From the NCBI RefSeq assembly GCF_026168105.1, contig NZ_LBMW01000009.1:1-64000 (forward strand): a stretch of DNA of 64,000 bases, in the 5' to 3' direction. This document shows, in pieces, positions 24,102-32,720 of this stretch. The notes below the pieces were generated by a model. The model was given only the letters and a program-made list of their open reading frames with translations. It did not search any database and was not told the origin of the DNA. Each line of letters begins with the position of its first letter. The first letter of the stretch is position 1. This DNA is from Streptomyces hygroscopicus. Lineage in GTDB: Bacteria; Actinomycetota; Actinomycetes; Streptomycetales; Streptomycetaceae. The position numbers were made by a program, and so were the translations under genes.

Positions 24102-25580
24102 TCAATGACTTTGTGGAATGGCGGAGGTGGCGCCCTTGTGGCCATGGCGCGGGCCGGTCAGGGAGCCGGAGTGGCCGGGCCGGACCGTCTTTGTCCGCTG
24201 GGGCGATTCCGCCGAGCTGTCCTCCGGTGAGAACACCGCCATGCCCACGAACATCGCCGTGAGGAACAGCGCCGCCGCCGCGATCAGGCCCACCGCGCGA
24301 GGCCGGCGGACGGCGAACGCGCGAAACGACGTCCGCTCACGACGGCTCCCGGCCGCGGGGCGTTCCTGGCGCACGGATGCGGCCGGGCGTTCACGGCGGC
24401 CTCCCGTGCCCGCGTGTTCACGGCGGCCTCCCGTGCCCGCGTGTTCACGGCGGCCTCCCGTGCCCGCGTGTTCACGACGGTCTCCCGTTGCCGGGCGTTC
24501 GCGGCGGGTCCCCGTCGGCCGGTGCTCGCGCTGGCCCGCAGTCGCGGGACGCTGACGGTGGGCCGCCCGGTGGCCGGGGGGCGGGGGTGTCGACGGGAGT
24601 TTGTACGTCGTCACACCGGTCTCCGTGTGCGGAGGCAGGAGCGGTGCCGGGGCCGCCGCGGGGGTGTGGCGCGGCTCCGAGGCCGCGGCCGGGAGCGGTT
24701 CGGGACGGCCTCGCCAGGCGCCGGTGGCGAACCAGTCGGCGGCCTGCCGTGCGGTGGGACGGTCTTCGGGCCGCTTGGCGAGCAGACCGAGAAGGTAGTT
24801 CTCGAAGGCGGGCGGCAGGGCGACGCCCAGCTCGCGGGGTGGTACGGGAGCCGTGTCGAGATGGTGGTGGAGGATCGCGATCGGGGTGTCGGCCCGGAAC
24901 GGCGGGTGACCGGTGAGGAGTTGGTAGAGCACACAACCGAGCGAGTACACATCGCTGGGCGGTCCCGCGGGCTTGCCCAGGGCGCGCTCGGGGGCGATGT
25001 ACAGGCTCGTGCCGACGATCTGTCCCGTCGCCGTGAGCGCCGCCGACGGGTCGTCCATGAAGCGGGCGATGCCGAAGTCACCGATCTTCACCGTGCCGCC
25101 CGCGTCGAGGAGCAGGTTGCCCGGTTTGATGTCCCGGTGCACGATGCCCTGTTCATGGGCCACCGCGAGTCCGGCCGCCGCCTGTGCGGCGATGTCCGCG
25201 ACCCGCTCGACGGGCAGCGGTCCGTCCTCGGCGAGCACCTGGGACAAGCTGTCGCCCTCCACCAGCTCCATCACCAGGAACAGCCGTCGCTCGTGCTCAC
25301 CGAAGTCGAGGACTCCGACGACATGAGGATGGTGGAGCCGCCCCGCCGTCTGGGCCTCCAGGCGGAATCGGGAGTCGGCGGTGGGGTCCGCGTTCTGGGC
25401 GAGCAGCACCTTGACGGCGACGGGCCTTCCGAGCATCTGGTCGTACGCCCGCCAGACCTCGCCCATCGCGCCACGCCCGATGGTGGTGTTCAGCTGGTAC
25501 CGGCCCGCGATCAGCACCTGTTGTTCATCCTCATGCCGTGAGACGAATGCCGTGAGACGGCTCGACCGCCGCCGGCCCAT
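24102..25580 (-). CDS. membrane Ser/Thr protein kinase (PknB-type) with repeat linker
   Basis: 492 residues. The kinase domain (about 27-285) is complete: GRGAMGEVW P loop, VAVKVLL (Lys57), HRDIKPGN catalytic loop, DFG and APE. A Pro/Ala linker follows, then about four nine-residue units REHAGTGGR, a TM segment (around 435-455) and a short extracytoplasmic tail of ~40 residues with no PASTA or other sensor domain. It phosphorylates Ser/Thr in cytoplasmic targets; its signal is unknown. Confidence 0.9.
   Translation of the reverse strand: MGRRRSSRLTAFVSRHEDEQQVLIAGRYQLNTTIGRGAMGEVWRAYDQMLGRPVAVKVLLAQNADPTADSRFRLEAQTAGRLHHPHVVGVLDFGEHERRLFLVMELVEGDSLSQVLAEDGPLPVERVADIAAQAAAGLAVAHEQGIVHRDIKPGNLLLDAGGTVKIGDFGIARFMDDPSAALTATGQIVGTSLYIAPERALGKPAGPPSDVYSLGCVLYQLLTGHPPFRADTPIAILHHHLDTAPVPPRELGVALPPAFENYLLGLLAKRPEDRPTARQAADWFATGAWRGRPEPLPAAASEPRHTPAAAPAPLLPPHTETGVTTYKLPSTPPPPGHRAAHRQRPATAGQREHRPTGTRRERPATGDRREHAGTGGRREHAGTGGRREHAGTGGRRERPAASVRQERPAAGSRRERTSFRAFAVRRPRAVGLIAAAALFLTAMFVGMAVFSPEDSSAESPQRTKTVRPGHSGSLTGPRHGHKGATSAIPQSH
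24389..24496. repeat. 27-bp coding tandem repeat in the kinase linker
   Basis: Three near-identical 27-bp units (24389-24415, 24416-24442, 24443-24469) and a degenerate fourth (24470-24496). They encode the REHAGTGGR-like repeats of the kinase linker. Confidence 0.85.
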
Positions 25581-25945
25581 GACTCCGCCGGGGCGGGTGA
25601 TGGTGGGGTGCCGCAGCGGGTCCCAGCCTACTGGTACGGAGGCGCGTTTCGATCACGGTCTCCCCGCTGTGGTGGGTGAGGCGTCACGATTCGGCCGCAT
25701 CGTCCACGCGTGTCCGACACCAAGGCCGGTGCGCAGGACGGGAATTGTCTCCTTGCCCGGTGTCCCGGGATGTCGATTCGGGCCCAACTCGTCATGCCCC
25801 GCCAAGAGTTCAGGACCGGGCCTTCCTCGGTAGTACCAGGGGACCGGTCTCCTTGGTGTTGATCGTCCGCAGGGAGGATGTAAGGCGTGTCCATGATCGA
25901 TGACGATGACCGAGCCATGTTCGGACACCAGGGGAGGAACAACCC
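25581..25945. other. intergenic region between divergent genes
   Basis: 365 bp between the kinase start and the serine hydrolase start. Open frames here are short and lack protein-like composition. It must hold two divergent promoters; none matches a consensus clearly enough to mark. Confidence 0.5.
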
Positions 25946-27280
25946 TTGCGCATCAACCGGGTCATCGGAACCGTCCTCGGCACCACCCTGCTCATGACCG
26001 TCGCGGTGCCCACCGCATCCGCCGGCGTCGGATCAGCCTCCGAAGCCGCCGGCACCGGATCGATGTCCGCCCCGCCGGCGGCCGACTCCTTAGACCGGGC
26101 GGCGCTGGACACCTCGCTCCGCGCCGTCCACGAGGCGGGCATGTACGGCGTCTACTCGTCCGTCCGCGACGGCAGCCGGCGGTGGACCGGCGCGTCCGGG
26201 CTCGCAGACGTCGACACCGGACGCCCCGTCAGGCCCGGTATGCGTCACCGGGTGGGCAGCATCAGCAAGACCTTCACGGCCGTCGCCGTACTCCAGCAGG
26301 TGGAGCGCGGCCGGATCCGCCTGGACGCACCCGTCGGCGCATACCTCCCCGGTCTGGTCCCCGGGGCACGGGGCCGGAAGGTCACCGTACGGATGCTCCT
26401 GAACCACACCAGCGGAATCGGCGACTACATCCCGGGAGCCTTCCCCTCGCTCGCCAAGGGGTCGACGGCCAGCCTGGACGAGGACCGTTTCCGCTCCATC
26501 CCGCCCGAGGAACTGGTGCGGCTCGGCCTCCGGGCGCCCGCCACGGGACGGCCGGGCGAGAAGTGGTCGTACTCCAACACCAACTACGTGATCGCCGGGC
26601 TGCTCCTGCGCAAGGTCACCGGCGAGGATCCCGGCACGTACATCACCCGGAACGTCATCCGGCGGGCCGGGCTGCGCCACACCTCCTACGCGCGCACCCC
26701 GTACATCGAGGGCCCGCACGCCCGGATGTACGAGTCGTTCTACGGCCTGATCAACCCGCCCCGCGACTACAGCGTCTACAACATGTCCTGGGCGTCCACG
26801 GCGGGCTCGATCATCTCGACCACCGACGACCTGAACCACTTCTACCGCGTGCTGCTGGGCGGGAGGCTGATCGGGTCCGCCGCCCTCGGCGAGATGCTGC
26901 GCACGGTCCATGCGAAGGGAATGGAGTACGGTCTCGGGATCTTCGCGCTCGACCTGCCCGGTTGCGGCCGCTTCTGGGGCCATGACGGAGCGGTCTTCGG
27001 AGCCGGCACGATCGCGCTGTCCGGCCGCGACGGCAAGCGCCAGGTCGCCATGGGCTGGAACCTGATGAAGTACGAGCGGCTCAACGCGGACGGCACCGTG
27101 CGGCCGAGCCCGATCGACGACGCCCTCAACGCCCACATCGTCCGGGCTCTGTGTCCGGCCGGGACGTCGTCCGTGACCGCGGACTCCCGCTCGGCGCTCG
27201 CCAAGGTCCGGCAGTTGCTGCCCGGCGGACTTCCCGGCGCCGACCTCACGCCCGGCACCTGGGCCGCCGGCCTTCGCTGA
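25946..27280 (+). CDS. secreted serine hydrolase, class C beta-lactamase/D-Ala-D-Ala carboxypeptidase family
   Basis: 444 residues. The TTG start at 25946 follows GGGGAGGAACAACCC, the only good ribosome site. A signal peptide ends near SAG (about residue 27). Catalytic motifs are VGSISKTF (Ser105-x-x-Lys108), KWSYSNTNY (YxN) and GHDGAVFGAG replacing the KTG box, as in S12 R61-like carboxypeptidases and esterases. The mature protein is secreted and may trim peptidoglycan peptides or hydrolyse esters. A hairpin at 27321-27342 terminates it. Confidence 0.9.
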   Translation: MRINRVIGTVLGTTLLMTVAVPTASAGVGSASEAAGTGSMSAPPAADSLDRAALDTSLRAVHEAGMYGVYSSVRDGSRRWTGASGLADVDTGRPVRPGMRHRVGSISKTFTAVAVLQQVERGRIRLDAPVGAYLPGLVPGARGRKVTVRMLLNHTSGIGDYIPGAFPSLAKGSTASLDEDRFRSIPPEELVRLGLRAPATGRPGEKWSYSNTNYVIAGLLLRKVTGEDPGTYITRNVIRRAGLRHTSYARTPYIEGPHARMYESFYGLINPPRDYSVYNMSWASTAGSIISTTDDLNHFYRVLLGGRLIGSAALGEMLRTVHAKGMEYGLGIFALDLPGCGRFWGHDGAVFGAGTIALSGRDGKRQVAMGWNLMKYERLNADGTVRPSPIDDALNAHIVRALCPAGTSSVTADSRSALAKVRQLLPGGLPGADLTPGTWAAGLR

Positions 27281-27320
27281 AGCGGAAGCCGCAAACCCCT
27301 TTGGGAAAGACCCAGCGAAA

Positions 27321-27342
27321 GGCCCCGCACCAGGGCGGGGCC
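27321..27342 (+). terminator. hairpin terminator after serine hydrolase
   Basis: GGCCCCGC (27321-27328) pairs with GCGGGGCC (27335-27342) around a 6-nt loop, followed by TCTTCGTT. Confidence 0.8.
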
Positions 27343-27381
27343 TCTTCGTTGCGCATCGCCCGCAGGGCCACGCGTGGATCG

Positions 27382-28257
27382 TCAGCCGAGGCAGACCACG
27401 AGCACGCATACCTGCGAGGGAGAGGTCGAGGCCGGCGCGGGGCCCGTCCGAGAGGTTCCCGGGTTCGCGGAGCTGCCGGTGGGCGTGGACTGCGGCTGCG
27501 CCGCCGTACCGGTGCGGCCGGCGGCCGTGCCGCCGCCGGAACGGGACGAGGTGGCCGACTGCGGCACCGACGCCACCGTCGCCACGGGCGCCGTGCTCGG
27601 ACTCGTACGAGGAGCCGTGTGAGCGGGCGCGGCGACGTCCGTATGGACGCTCGGCGGCGCGGCGCGGGGCGTGGTCGCGGCCGACTGCCCACTCGGCAGG
27701 CCCCCGGAGGGGGACTGTGCGGCGGGTGCGGGCGAGGACGGGTGAGCACTGGGCAGGGCCGGCGCCGGAACGCTGTGCTCGGTCACCCGCTTCTGCCCGG
27801 CGCCCATGGTCGCGACGTCCGGTGCCGTGGCCGCCTGGGCCCGGCCTGCGGAGGTCCGCTCCATCGAGGCGAGGGCCAGGCCGCCTCCGACGAGAGCGAC
27901 GGCGGTGGCGACCACGGCCCGGCGCTGAGTCTTCTTCCAGCGGGCCAGCTGGCGCCGCCGGGCCGCTCGTCCTCGCGGCGCCGGCGGGGCGCCCTCGAGG
28001 TCGCCGGACGCGCCGGTCCCTGCGGGCTCGCCCGGTCCGGTTGCCGCGGCTGCCCCGTCACCGGGGCCGCCGTCGTGCCACGGCTCCGAGGCCGTGAACT
28101 CCCACGTCGTCGCCGTGACCGCCGGCGCCACGGTGGCCCGGGCCGTGACGGGGCGGCCGTCGACGGTGGCCGGAGCGATGTCCGGAGCGTAGGCACCGCA
28201 CCCGGGGCACACCAGGGCACCGTTGAGATGTCGGCGACACGAGGAGCAGTAGTCCAT
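27382..28257 (-). CDS. SCO2400-family zinc-ribbon membrane protein
   Basis: 291 residues from ATG 28257, chosen because MDYCSSCRRHL opens the family and AGGAAG precedes it; 17 extra codons are open upstream. A zinc ribbon (CxxC...CPGCG, residues 4-25) is followed by a linker, a basic stretch (RRRQLARWKKTQRR), one TM and a long extracytoplasmic Ser/Thr/Pro/Ala-rich region. It ends with the conserved PSQVCVLVVCLG tail. The family is widespread in Streptomyces with no known function. The tail with two cysteines may be a processing or anchoring site. Confidence 0.85.
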   Translation of the reverse strand: MDYCSSCRRHLNGALVCPGCGAYAPDIAPATVDGRPVTARATVAPAVTATTWEFTASEPWHDGGPGDGAAAATGPGEPAGTGASGDLEGAPPAPRGRAARRRQLARWKKTQRRAVVATAVALVGGGLALASMERTSAGRAQAATAPDVATMGAGQKRVTEHSVPAPALPSAHPSSPAPAAQSPSGGLPSGQSAATTPRAAPPSVHTDVAAPAHTAPRTSPSTAPVATVASVPQSATSSRSGGGTAAGRTGTAAQPQSTPTGSSANPGTSRTGPAPASTSPSQVCVLVVCLG

Positions 28258-28418
28258 CTGCGGTCTTCCTGAGTTGACATGCCGTCGGCGCGGGCGCGGC
28301 CTGGTCATATTCGTTCGTGGAATCGAACGGCTTGCAACGCTAACGAGGCATTCCCAAGACTGTGTGCAGTCTGTGTGACTCTCCTGCGTGGATTCTCCGG
28401 GGGCCTCGCGGGTGCGGC

Positions 28419-30470
28419 CTACTGGGCCCGGGCCACGAGAAGGGCGACGTCGTCGTGGTCGTCGGGGTGGCGCAACCCGTAAAGCAGCAGGTCACAGGTC
28501 TCCTCCAGGGGGCGGCTGGGTTCGTCGAGAAGGCTGAGCAGGAGGTTCAGACGGTTGTCGATGGGGTGGTGGCGCGTCTCCACAAGGCCGTCCGTGTAAA
28601 GGACCAGCAGGTCTCCGGGGGTGAGTTCGGCCGTGCTCGTCCCGAAGGGGATGCCGCCGACGCCGAGCGGGGCTCCGGTGGGCAGGTCGAGCAGGACCGG
28701 GGCATGGCCGGGGCGGACCAGCGCGGGTGGCATGTGTCCCGCGTTGGCGATGCGGCACTGCTGGTCGTGGGGGTCGTACACGATGTAGAGGCAGGTGACG
28801 ATGTAGTGCTCCAGATCGCAGGTGATCTTGTCGAGGTGCTGGAGCACCGTGTCGGGGGCGAGGTCGAGGTCCGCGTAGGCGCAGGTGGCGGTGCGCAGTC
28901 GGCCCATGGTGGCGGCGGCGTCGATGCCGTTGCCCATGACGTCACCGACCACCAGCGCGGTCTTGTCGTCGCGCAGCGGGATGACGTCGTACCAGTCGCC
29001 GCCGACCTCGCTGGTGGCCTGGGCGGGCTGGTAGCGGGAGGCGAGCTCCAGGCCGGTCTGGTGCGGCGGGTGGTCGGGCAGCAGGCTGCGCTGAAGGGTG
29101 AGCGCGGTGTTGCGCACGCTCTGGTACCAGCGGGCGTTGTCGATGGCCACGGCGGCGCGGCCGGCCAGCTCTCCGGCGAGGACGACGTCGTCCTCGTCGA
29201 ACGGGACCGGGTTGCGGGTGCGCTTGAGGTCGAGGGCACCGAGCACCTCGCCGTGGGAGATCAGTGGCACCGCGAGATAGGAGTGGACGCCGGCTCGGGC
29301 CAGCAGGGAGGTGGCCTCGGCGTCACGGGCGATGCGCCGCAGATCATCCTCGTCCACGTGGCGCACCAGGACCGGCCGGCCGGTGTGGACGCACAGGGTG
29401 ACCAGACGGTCGCCGTCGTAGGCAGCGAGGTCACCGGGAGGGTCGGCGGCGCGGAGCGCGACCGTGGGCTCGGCCGCCTTGAGGGCCAGGGCGCGGAAGA
29501 GTTCCGGGCCGTTGTCAGGACGCCTGGTGCGGCGGCAGGCGAGGGCGGAGTCGAGGACGTCCACCGCGACGACGTCGGCGAGTTCCGGGGTCGCGATCTC
29601 GGCCAGTTCACGGGCGGTCCGGTCGACCTCCAGGGTGGTGCCGACGCGGGCGGAGGCGTCGGCGATGAGGGCCAGGCGGCGGCGGGCCCGGTCGGCCTCG
29701 GTGGCCGCGCGGTGCCGTTCGGTGACGTCTACGACCGAGAGGGCCGCACCGAGCACCCGGCCACCGGGGTCCTCCAGCCGGTAGAAGGAGAGGGACCAGG
29801 CGTGGTCGTTGTGGGGGTCGGCGGGGGTGCGGCCGACGGCGTACTGGTCGAGCACCGGGGTGCCGGTGGTCAGCACCTGGTGCAGCGCGGACTCGATGGT
29901 GTCGATGTCGGGGAAGGCAAGTGTTTCCCGCAGATGGCGGCCGATGTGATCCGCGGCGGGTATGCCGTCGATGCGCTCCAGTGCGGGGTTGACCAGCAGG
30001 CAGCGCAGGTCGGGGTCCATGAGGGCCAGACCGATCGGGGACTGGTTGACCAGCCGCTCGCACAGGGCCAGGTCCGTCTCGACGCGCTGGAGGGTGGTGT
30101 GGTCGGCCGCGATGCCCAGGGCGAAGACGTCCCCCTTGCCGTTCAGCAGCCGCATGTTGCGGAACTCCATCAGCCGCGTGCTGCCGTCCTTGTGCCGGAT
30201 GGGGAAGGCTCCGGCCCAGCTCCGGCCGGTCTCCATCACCTCGGCGAACAGGCTCAGGACGGACTGCAGGTGTTCCGGGCCGACCAGCAGCCGAACCGCG
30301 TACTGGCCGAGGGCCTCCGGCGCGGTGTAGCCGAAGAGCTCCTCGGCCTGTGGGCTCCAGAACACGATGCGCCCGTCGGTGTCGAGCACCACCGCGGCGA
30401 TGCTCAGCACATCCAGCAGACCGGTCGGGCGGGGCTGGTCGCCTTCGGCCTGGAAGGATTCCGTCGTCAT
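28419..30470 (-). CDS. PAS-PAS-GAF-PP2C (SpoIIE/RsbU-type) phosphatase
   Basis: 683 residues from ATG 30470, which follows GGAAGGAGACTGGG. Domain order: PAS (about 18-130, VVLDTDGRIVFWSPQAEELFGYT), second PAS (135-255), GAF (about 270-430) and PP2C (about 450-680). The PP2C part has SEVGGDWYDVIPL, VGDVMGNG, VLYTDGLVETR and HDDVALLVAR, so all metal-binding aspartates are present. These enzymes dephosphorylate anti-anti-sigma (STAS) proteins in partner-switching control of sigma factors. No STAS or kinase gene is adjacent. Confidence 0.92.
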   Translation of the reverse strand: MTTESFQAEGDQPRPTGLLDVLSIAAVVLDTDGRIVFWSPQAEELFGYTAPEALGQYAVRLLVGPEHLQSVLSLFAEVMETGRSWAGAFPIRHKDGSTRLMEFRNMRLLNGKGDVFALGIAADHTTLQRVETDLALCERLVNQSPIGLALMDPDLRCLLVNPALERIDGIPAADHIGRHLRETLAFPDIDTIESALHQVLTTGTPVLDQYAVGRTPADPHNDHAWSLSFYRLEDPGGRVLGAALSVVDVTERHRAATEADRARRRLALIADASARVGTTLEVDRTARELAEIATPELADVVAVDVLDSALACRRTRRPDNGPELFRALALKAAEPTVALRAADPPGDLAAYDGDRLVTLCVHTGRPVLVRHVDEDDLRRIARDAEATSLLARAGVHSYLAVPLISHGEVLGALDLKRTRNPVPFDEDDVVLAGELAGRAAVAIDNARWYQSVRNTALTLQRSLLPDHPPHQTGLELASRYQPAQATSEVGGDWYDVIPLRDDKTALVVGDVMGNGIDAAATMGRLRTATCAYADLDLAPDTVLQHLDKITCDLEHYIVTCLYIVYDPHDQQCRIANAGHMPPALVRPGHAPVLLDLPTGAPLGVGGIPFGTSTAELTPGDLLVLYTDGLVETRHHPIDNRLNLLLSLLDEPSRPLEETCDLLLYGLRHPDDHDDVALLVARAQ

Positions 30471-30722
30471 CCCAGTCTCCTTCCGCCCGCCGGCGCGACA
30501 TGCGGTCATGCGCCGGCACCGCTCGACACCTGCTCCCGGCTTCCGGTATCTCCCATGCTGCCCCCGGCCGGGTGGCCTGCCCAGCCCAGGACCGTCCACG
30601 CGACCCTGCGGATACGGAGCGCGGTGACGCGGTTGCGTCCCGCGATTCCCTGGGGTGGCGGACGAGCCGGGTGGATGTGCGGGACCCGGGGCGGGCCGTT
30701 TCCTGCGGACCTCGCGCGGGGG

Positions 30723-30758
30723 CGTGTTGCCGCCTCCGTGCGCGGGGGCGGCAACACG
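30723..30758. other. strong hairpin in a divergent intergenic region
   Basis: CGTGTTGCCGCC (30723-30734) pairs perfectly with GGCGGCAACACG (30747-30758), 12-bp stem and 12-nt loop. It lies between the divergent phosphatase (start 30470) and CtaG-like (start 30913) genes, where no terminator is needed. There is no T tract. It could be a leader structure, a small-RNA element or an operator. Confidence 0.5.
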
Positions 30759-30912
30759 TCGAAAGCGCCGGGTCCCGGGAGCGAGGCGGCCGTGGGAGGC
30801 GTGGGTTTTGGACCCGCGTCCCGCCCCCCGGTCCCACGGCCTGTCCCGCTTGGGGCTAACGTCCCGTTGTCGAACTGCTTCCGGGCTCGTCCCGTTGGAC
30901 CTGAGGAGGGTG

Positions 30913-31989
30913 ATGTGCGTGGTTGGTTACCCGTCGAGTGATCTTGCGGCGGCGAGCCTGCCGGAGCTGACAACGGGACGTCTGCTGTCGTCCTGGCAGC
31001 TGGACGTGCCCGCACTGCTCCTGGTCCTCGCCCTCGGCGGGCTCTACGGCTGGGCAGTGGTGCGACTGCGCAGCCGGGGCGAGGGCTGGCCACCCGCCCG
31101 CACCGCGGCCTTCGCCCTCCTCGGGCTCGGCACGCTCGTGATCGCCACGATGTCCGCGCTCGCCGTGTACGACCACGTGCTGTTCTGGCCGGCCGCCGTC
31201 CAGAACATCCTGCTCGACCTCGTCGCGCCGCTCGGTCTGGCCCTCGGCGACCCCCTGAGCCTGGCCGTACGGGCTCTCCCGGGGCCTTCCTCGGGGCGGC
31301 TGCGGCGGATCATGAGCGGGCGACTGGTGCGTCTGCTCACCTTCCCCCTGGTGAGCACGGCCCTGGTGCTCGCGACCGAGCTGACGGTCTACTTCACGCC
31401 GTACTTCGCCACTGCCCTGCGGGTGGGCTGGCTGCACGAGCTGATGTATCTCCACCTGCTGGTGGCCGGAAGCCTGTTCGTGGTGCCGGTACTCACCCAT
31501 GAGCAGACGTTGCCCGCCTGGTGCACCCACCCCGTGCGTGCGGGGCTGGTGTTCCTCGACGGGATCGTCGACGCGGTGCCGGGCGTCGTGGTGATGACCC
31601 ACGGCACGCTGATCGCGGGGGCCTGGTATCTGCACCACGCGCCGACCTGGGCACCGGACGTCCGCCACGACCAGCAGCTGGGCGGCGGCGCGATGCTCGG
31701 CATCGCCGAGCTGGTCGCCCTGCCGTTCCTGCTGGCGATCCTGGTGCAGTGGGCGCGCCACGAGCGCGTTGAGACGGCGGCCCTCGACCGTCGCCTGGAC
31801 ACGGAACTCGTCCCCGCCGCCCCCCGGACGCGGACCCCGGACCAGGCGGAGACCGCGGGCCTCGCACGTCAGGCCAAGGCTCCGGATCTCGTGCGTCAGG
31901 CAGAGGCTCCGGACCTCGTACGCCCCTGGTGGGAGACCGAGCAGAGTGAGGTCGCCGATCGTATCCGGCGGCAGCGGCCGCGGGACTGA
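30913..31989 (+). CDS. CtaG/Caa3-type cytochrome c oxidase assembly membrane protein
   Basis: 358 residues from ATG 30913, or GTG 30919, behind GAGGAGGG. About seven TM segments with the conserved blocks YDHVLFWPAAVQNILLDL, LHELMYLHLL and VVMTHGTLIAGAWYL identify the family that delivers copper to cytochrome oxidase in actinobacteria and bacilli. The C-terminal cytoplasmic tail contains repeats (ARQAKAPDLVRQAEAPDLVR). It is convergent with a small membrane protein gene. Confidence 0.85.
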   Translation: MCVVGYPSSDLAAASLPELTTGRLLSSWQLDVPALLLVLALGGLYGWAVVRLRSRGEGWPPARTAAFALLGLGTLVIATMSALAVYDHVLFWPAAVQNILLDLVAPLGLALGDPLSLAVRALPGPSSGRLRRIMSGRLVRLLTFPLVSTALVLATELTVYFTPYFATALRVGWLHELMYLHLLVAGSLFVVPVLTHEQTLPAWCTHPVRAGLVFLDGIVDAVPGVVVMTHGTLIAGAWYLHHAPTWAPDVRHDQQLGGGAMLGIAELVALPFLLAILVQWARHERVETAALDRRLDTELVPAAPRTRTPDQAETAGLARQAKAPDLVRQAEAPDLVRPWWETEQSEVADRIRRQRPRD

Positions 31990-32020
31990 GTGCGGAACCG
32001 ACGGCCGCGCAACCGCCGTG

Positions 32021-32287
32021 TCACCGGGGCGGTGGTGCGGTGAGGACGTGTGCGGCGTAGTGGGCCGCGCCCCGGTGCGCGGGGGCGGCGCCGGCACCGT
32101 GTCCGGCGGTGCCGTGTGCATGAGGGGACGAGGGCTGGAAGGCCGAACGTCCGCTGTCCTCGACCCCGCTCTCGCGCTCGGTCGCGATCGCCGTCACCAG
32201 GACGGCGCTGACGGCGATCGTGCAGAGTGGGATGGCCCAGTCGCGCAGCGCGTGCCGACGGTCCTCGATGACTTCGGCGCGTCGCAT
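32021..32287 (-). CDS. small membrane protein, His-rich tail
   Basis: 88 residues; ATG 32287 follows GAGGAGGAGTGAC, an excellent ribosome site. One TM (about 17-36) is followed by a tail with many His residues (HAHGTAGHGAGAAPAHRGAAHYAAH). Convergent with the CtaG-like gene, it could be a metal-binding accessory, but only composition suggests this. Confidence 0.7.
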   Translation of the reverse strand: MRRAEVIEDRRHALRDWAIPLCTIAVSAVLVTAIATERESGVEDSGRSAFQPSSPHAHGTAGHGAGAAPAHRGAAHYAAHVLTAPPPR

Positions 32288-32720
32288 GTCACTCCTCCTC
32301 GGTGTTCACACCTTGTACGGATCGCCCGGATCGCCCGCCGACTGCCGCCGTGGTGCGGGGGAGGGCGCCTTCCGGCGACCGGGGCCCCGTAGGCTGCGGT
32401 GAGCAGGATCCGAGCGGAATGCGTAATTACCTCCGTGACGAACGCGACGACCGGCCTCGACGCGATTCGATCGGCGCCAAGAGTTCACTCTATAGTTGCG
32501 CAATCCGGCAAGTGTCTCGCTATGCTTCCGGCGGTTCGCGACAGGCGCCTCGTACGGCGAGGCGTCTGCGGGGCACAGGCCACCACCCGACGGCGCCACA
32601 GGACGGCCGGGGCGGGGCGGGTCTCCCGGTCCAGCGGGTGACCCACGCGGCGTCCCCTCCGCGGTGGCCGCGTCCTCGGCCGTCCCCACGCCGGAGGCCG
32701 GCAGACGGGAAGGACGGAAC
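32288..32720. other. intergenic region, locally AT-richer
   Basis: 433 bp between divergent genes. The part around 32410-32510 is less GC-rich than its surroundings and contains CTATAG and TTGCGCAA at 32490-32502, plausible promoter or operator elements. No gene was recognised. Confidence 0.5.

Noticed and set aside
30471..30912. N-terminal extension of the CtaG-like protein from 30655
   Set aside because: The upstream frame is Arg/Pro/Gly-rich and runs through a strong hairpin; the ribosome site before 30913 is better.
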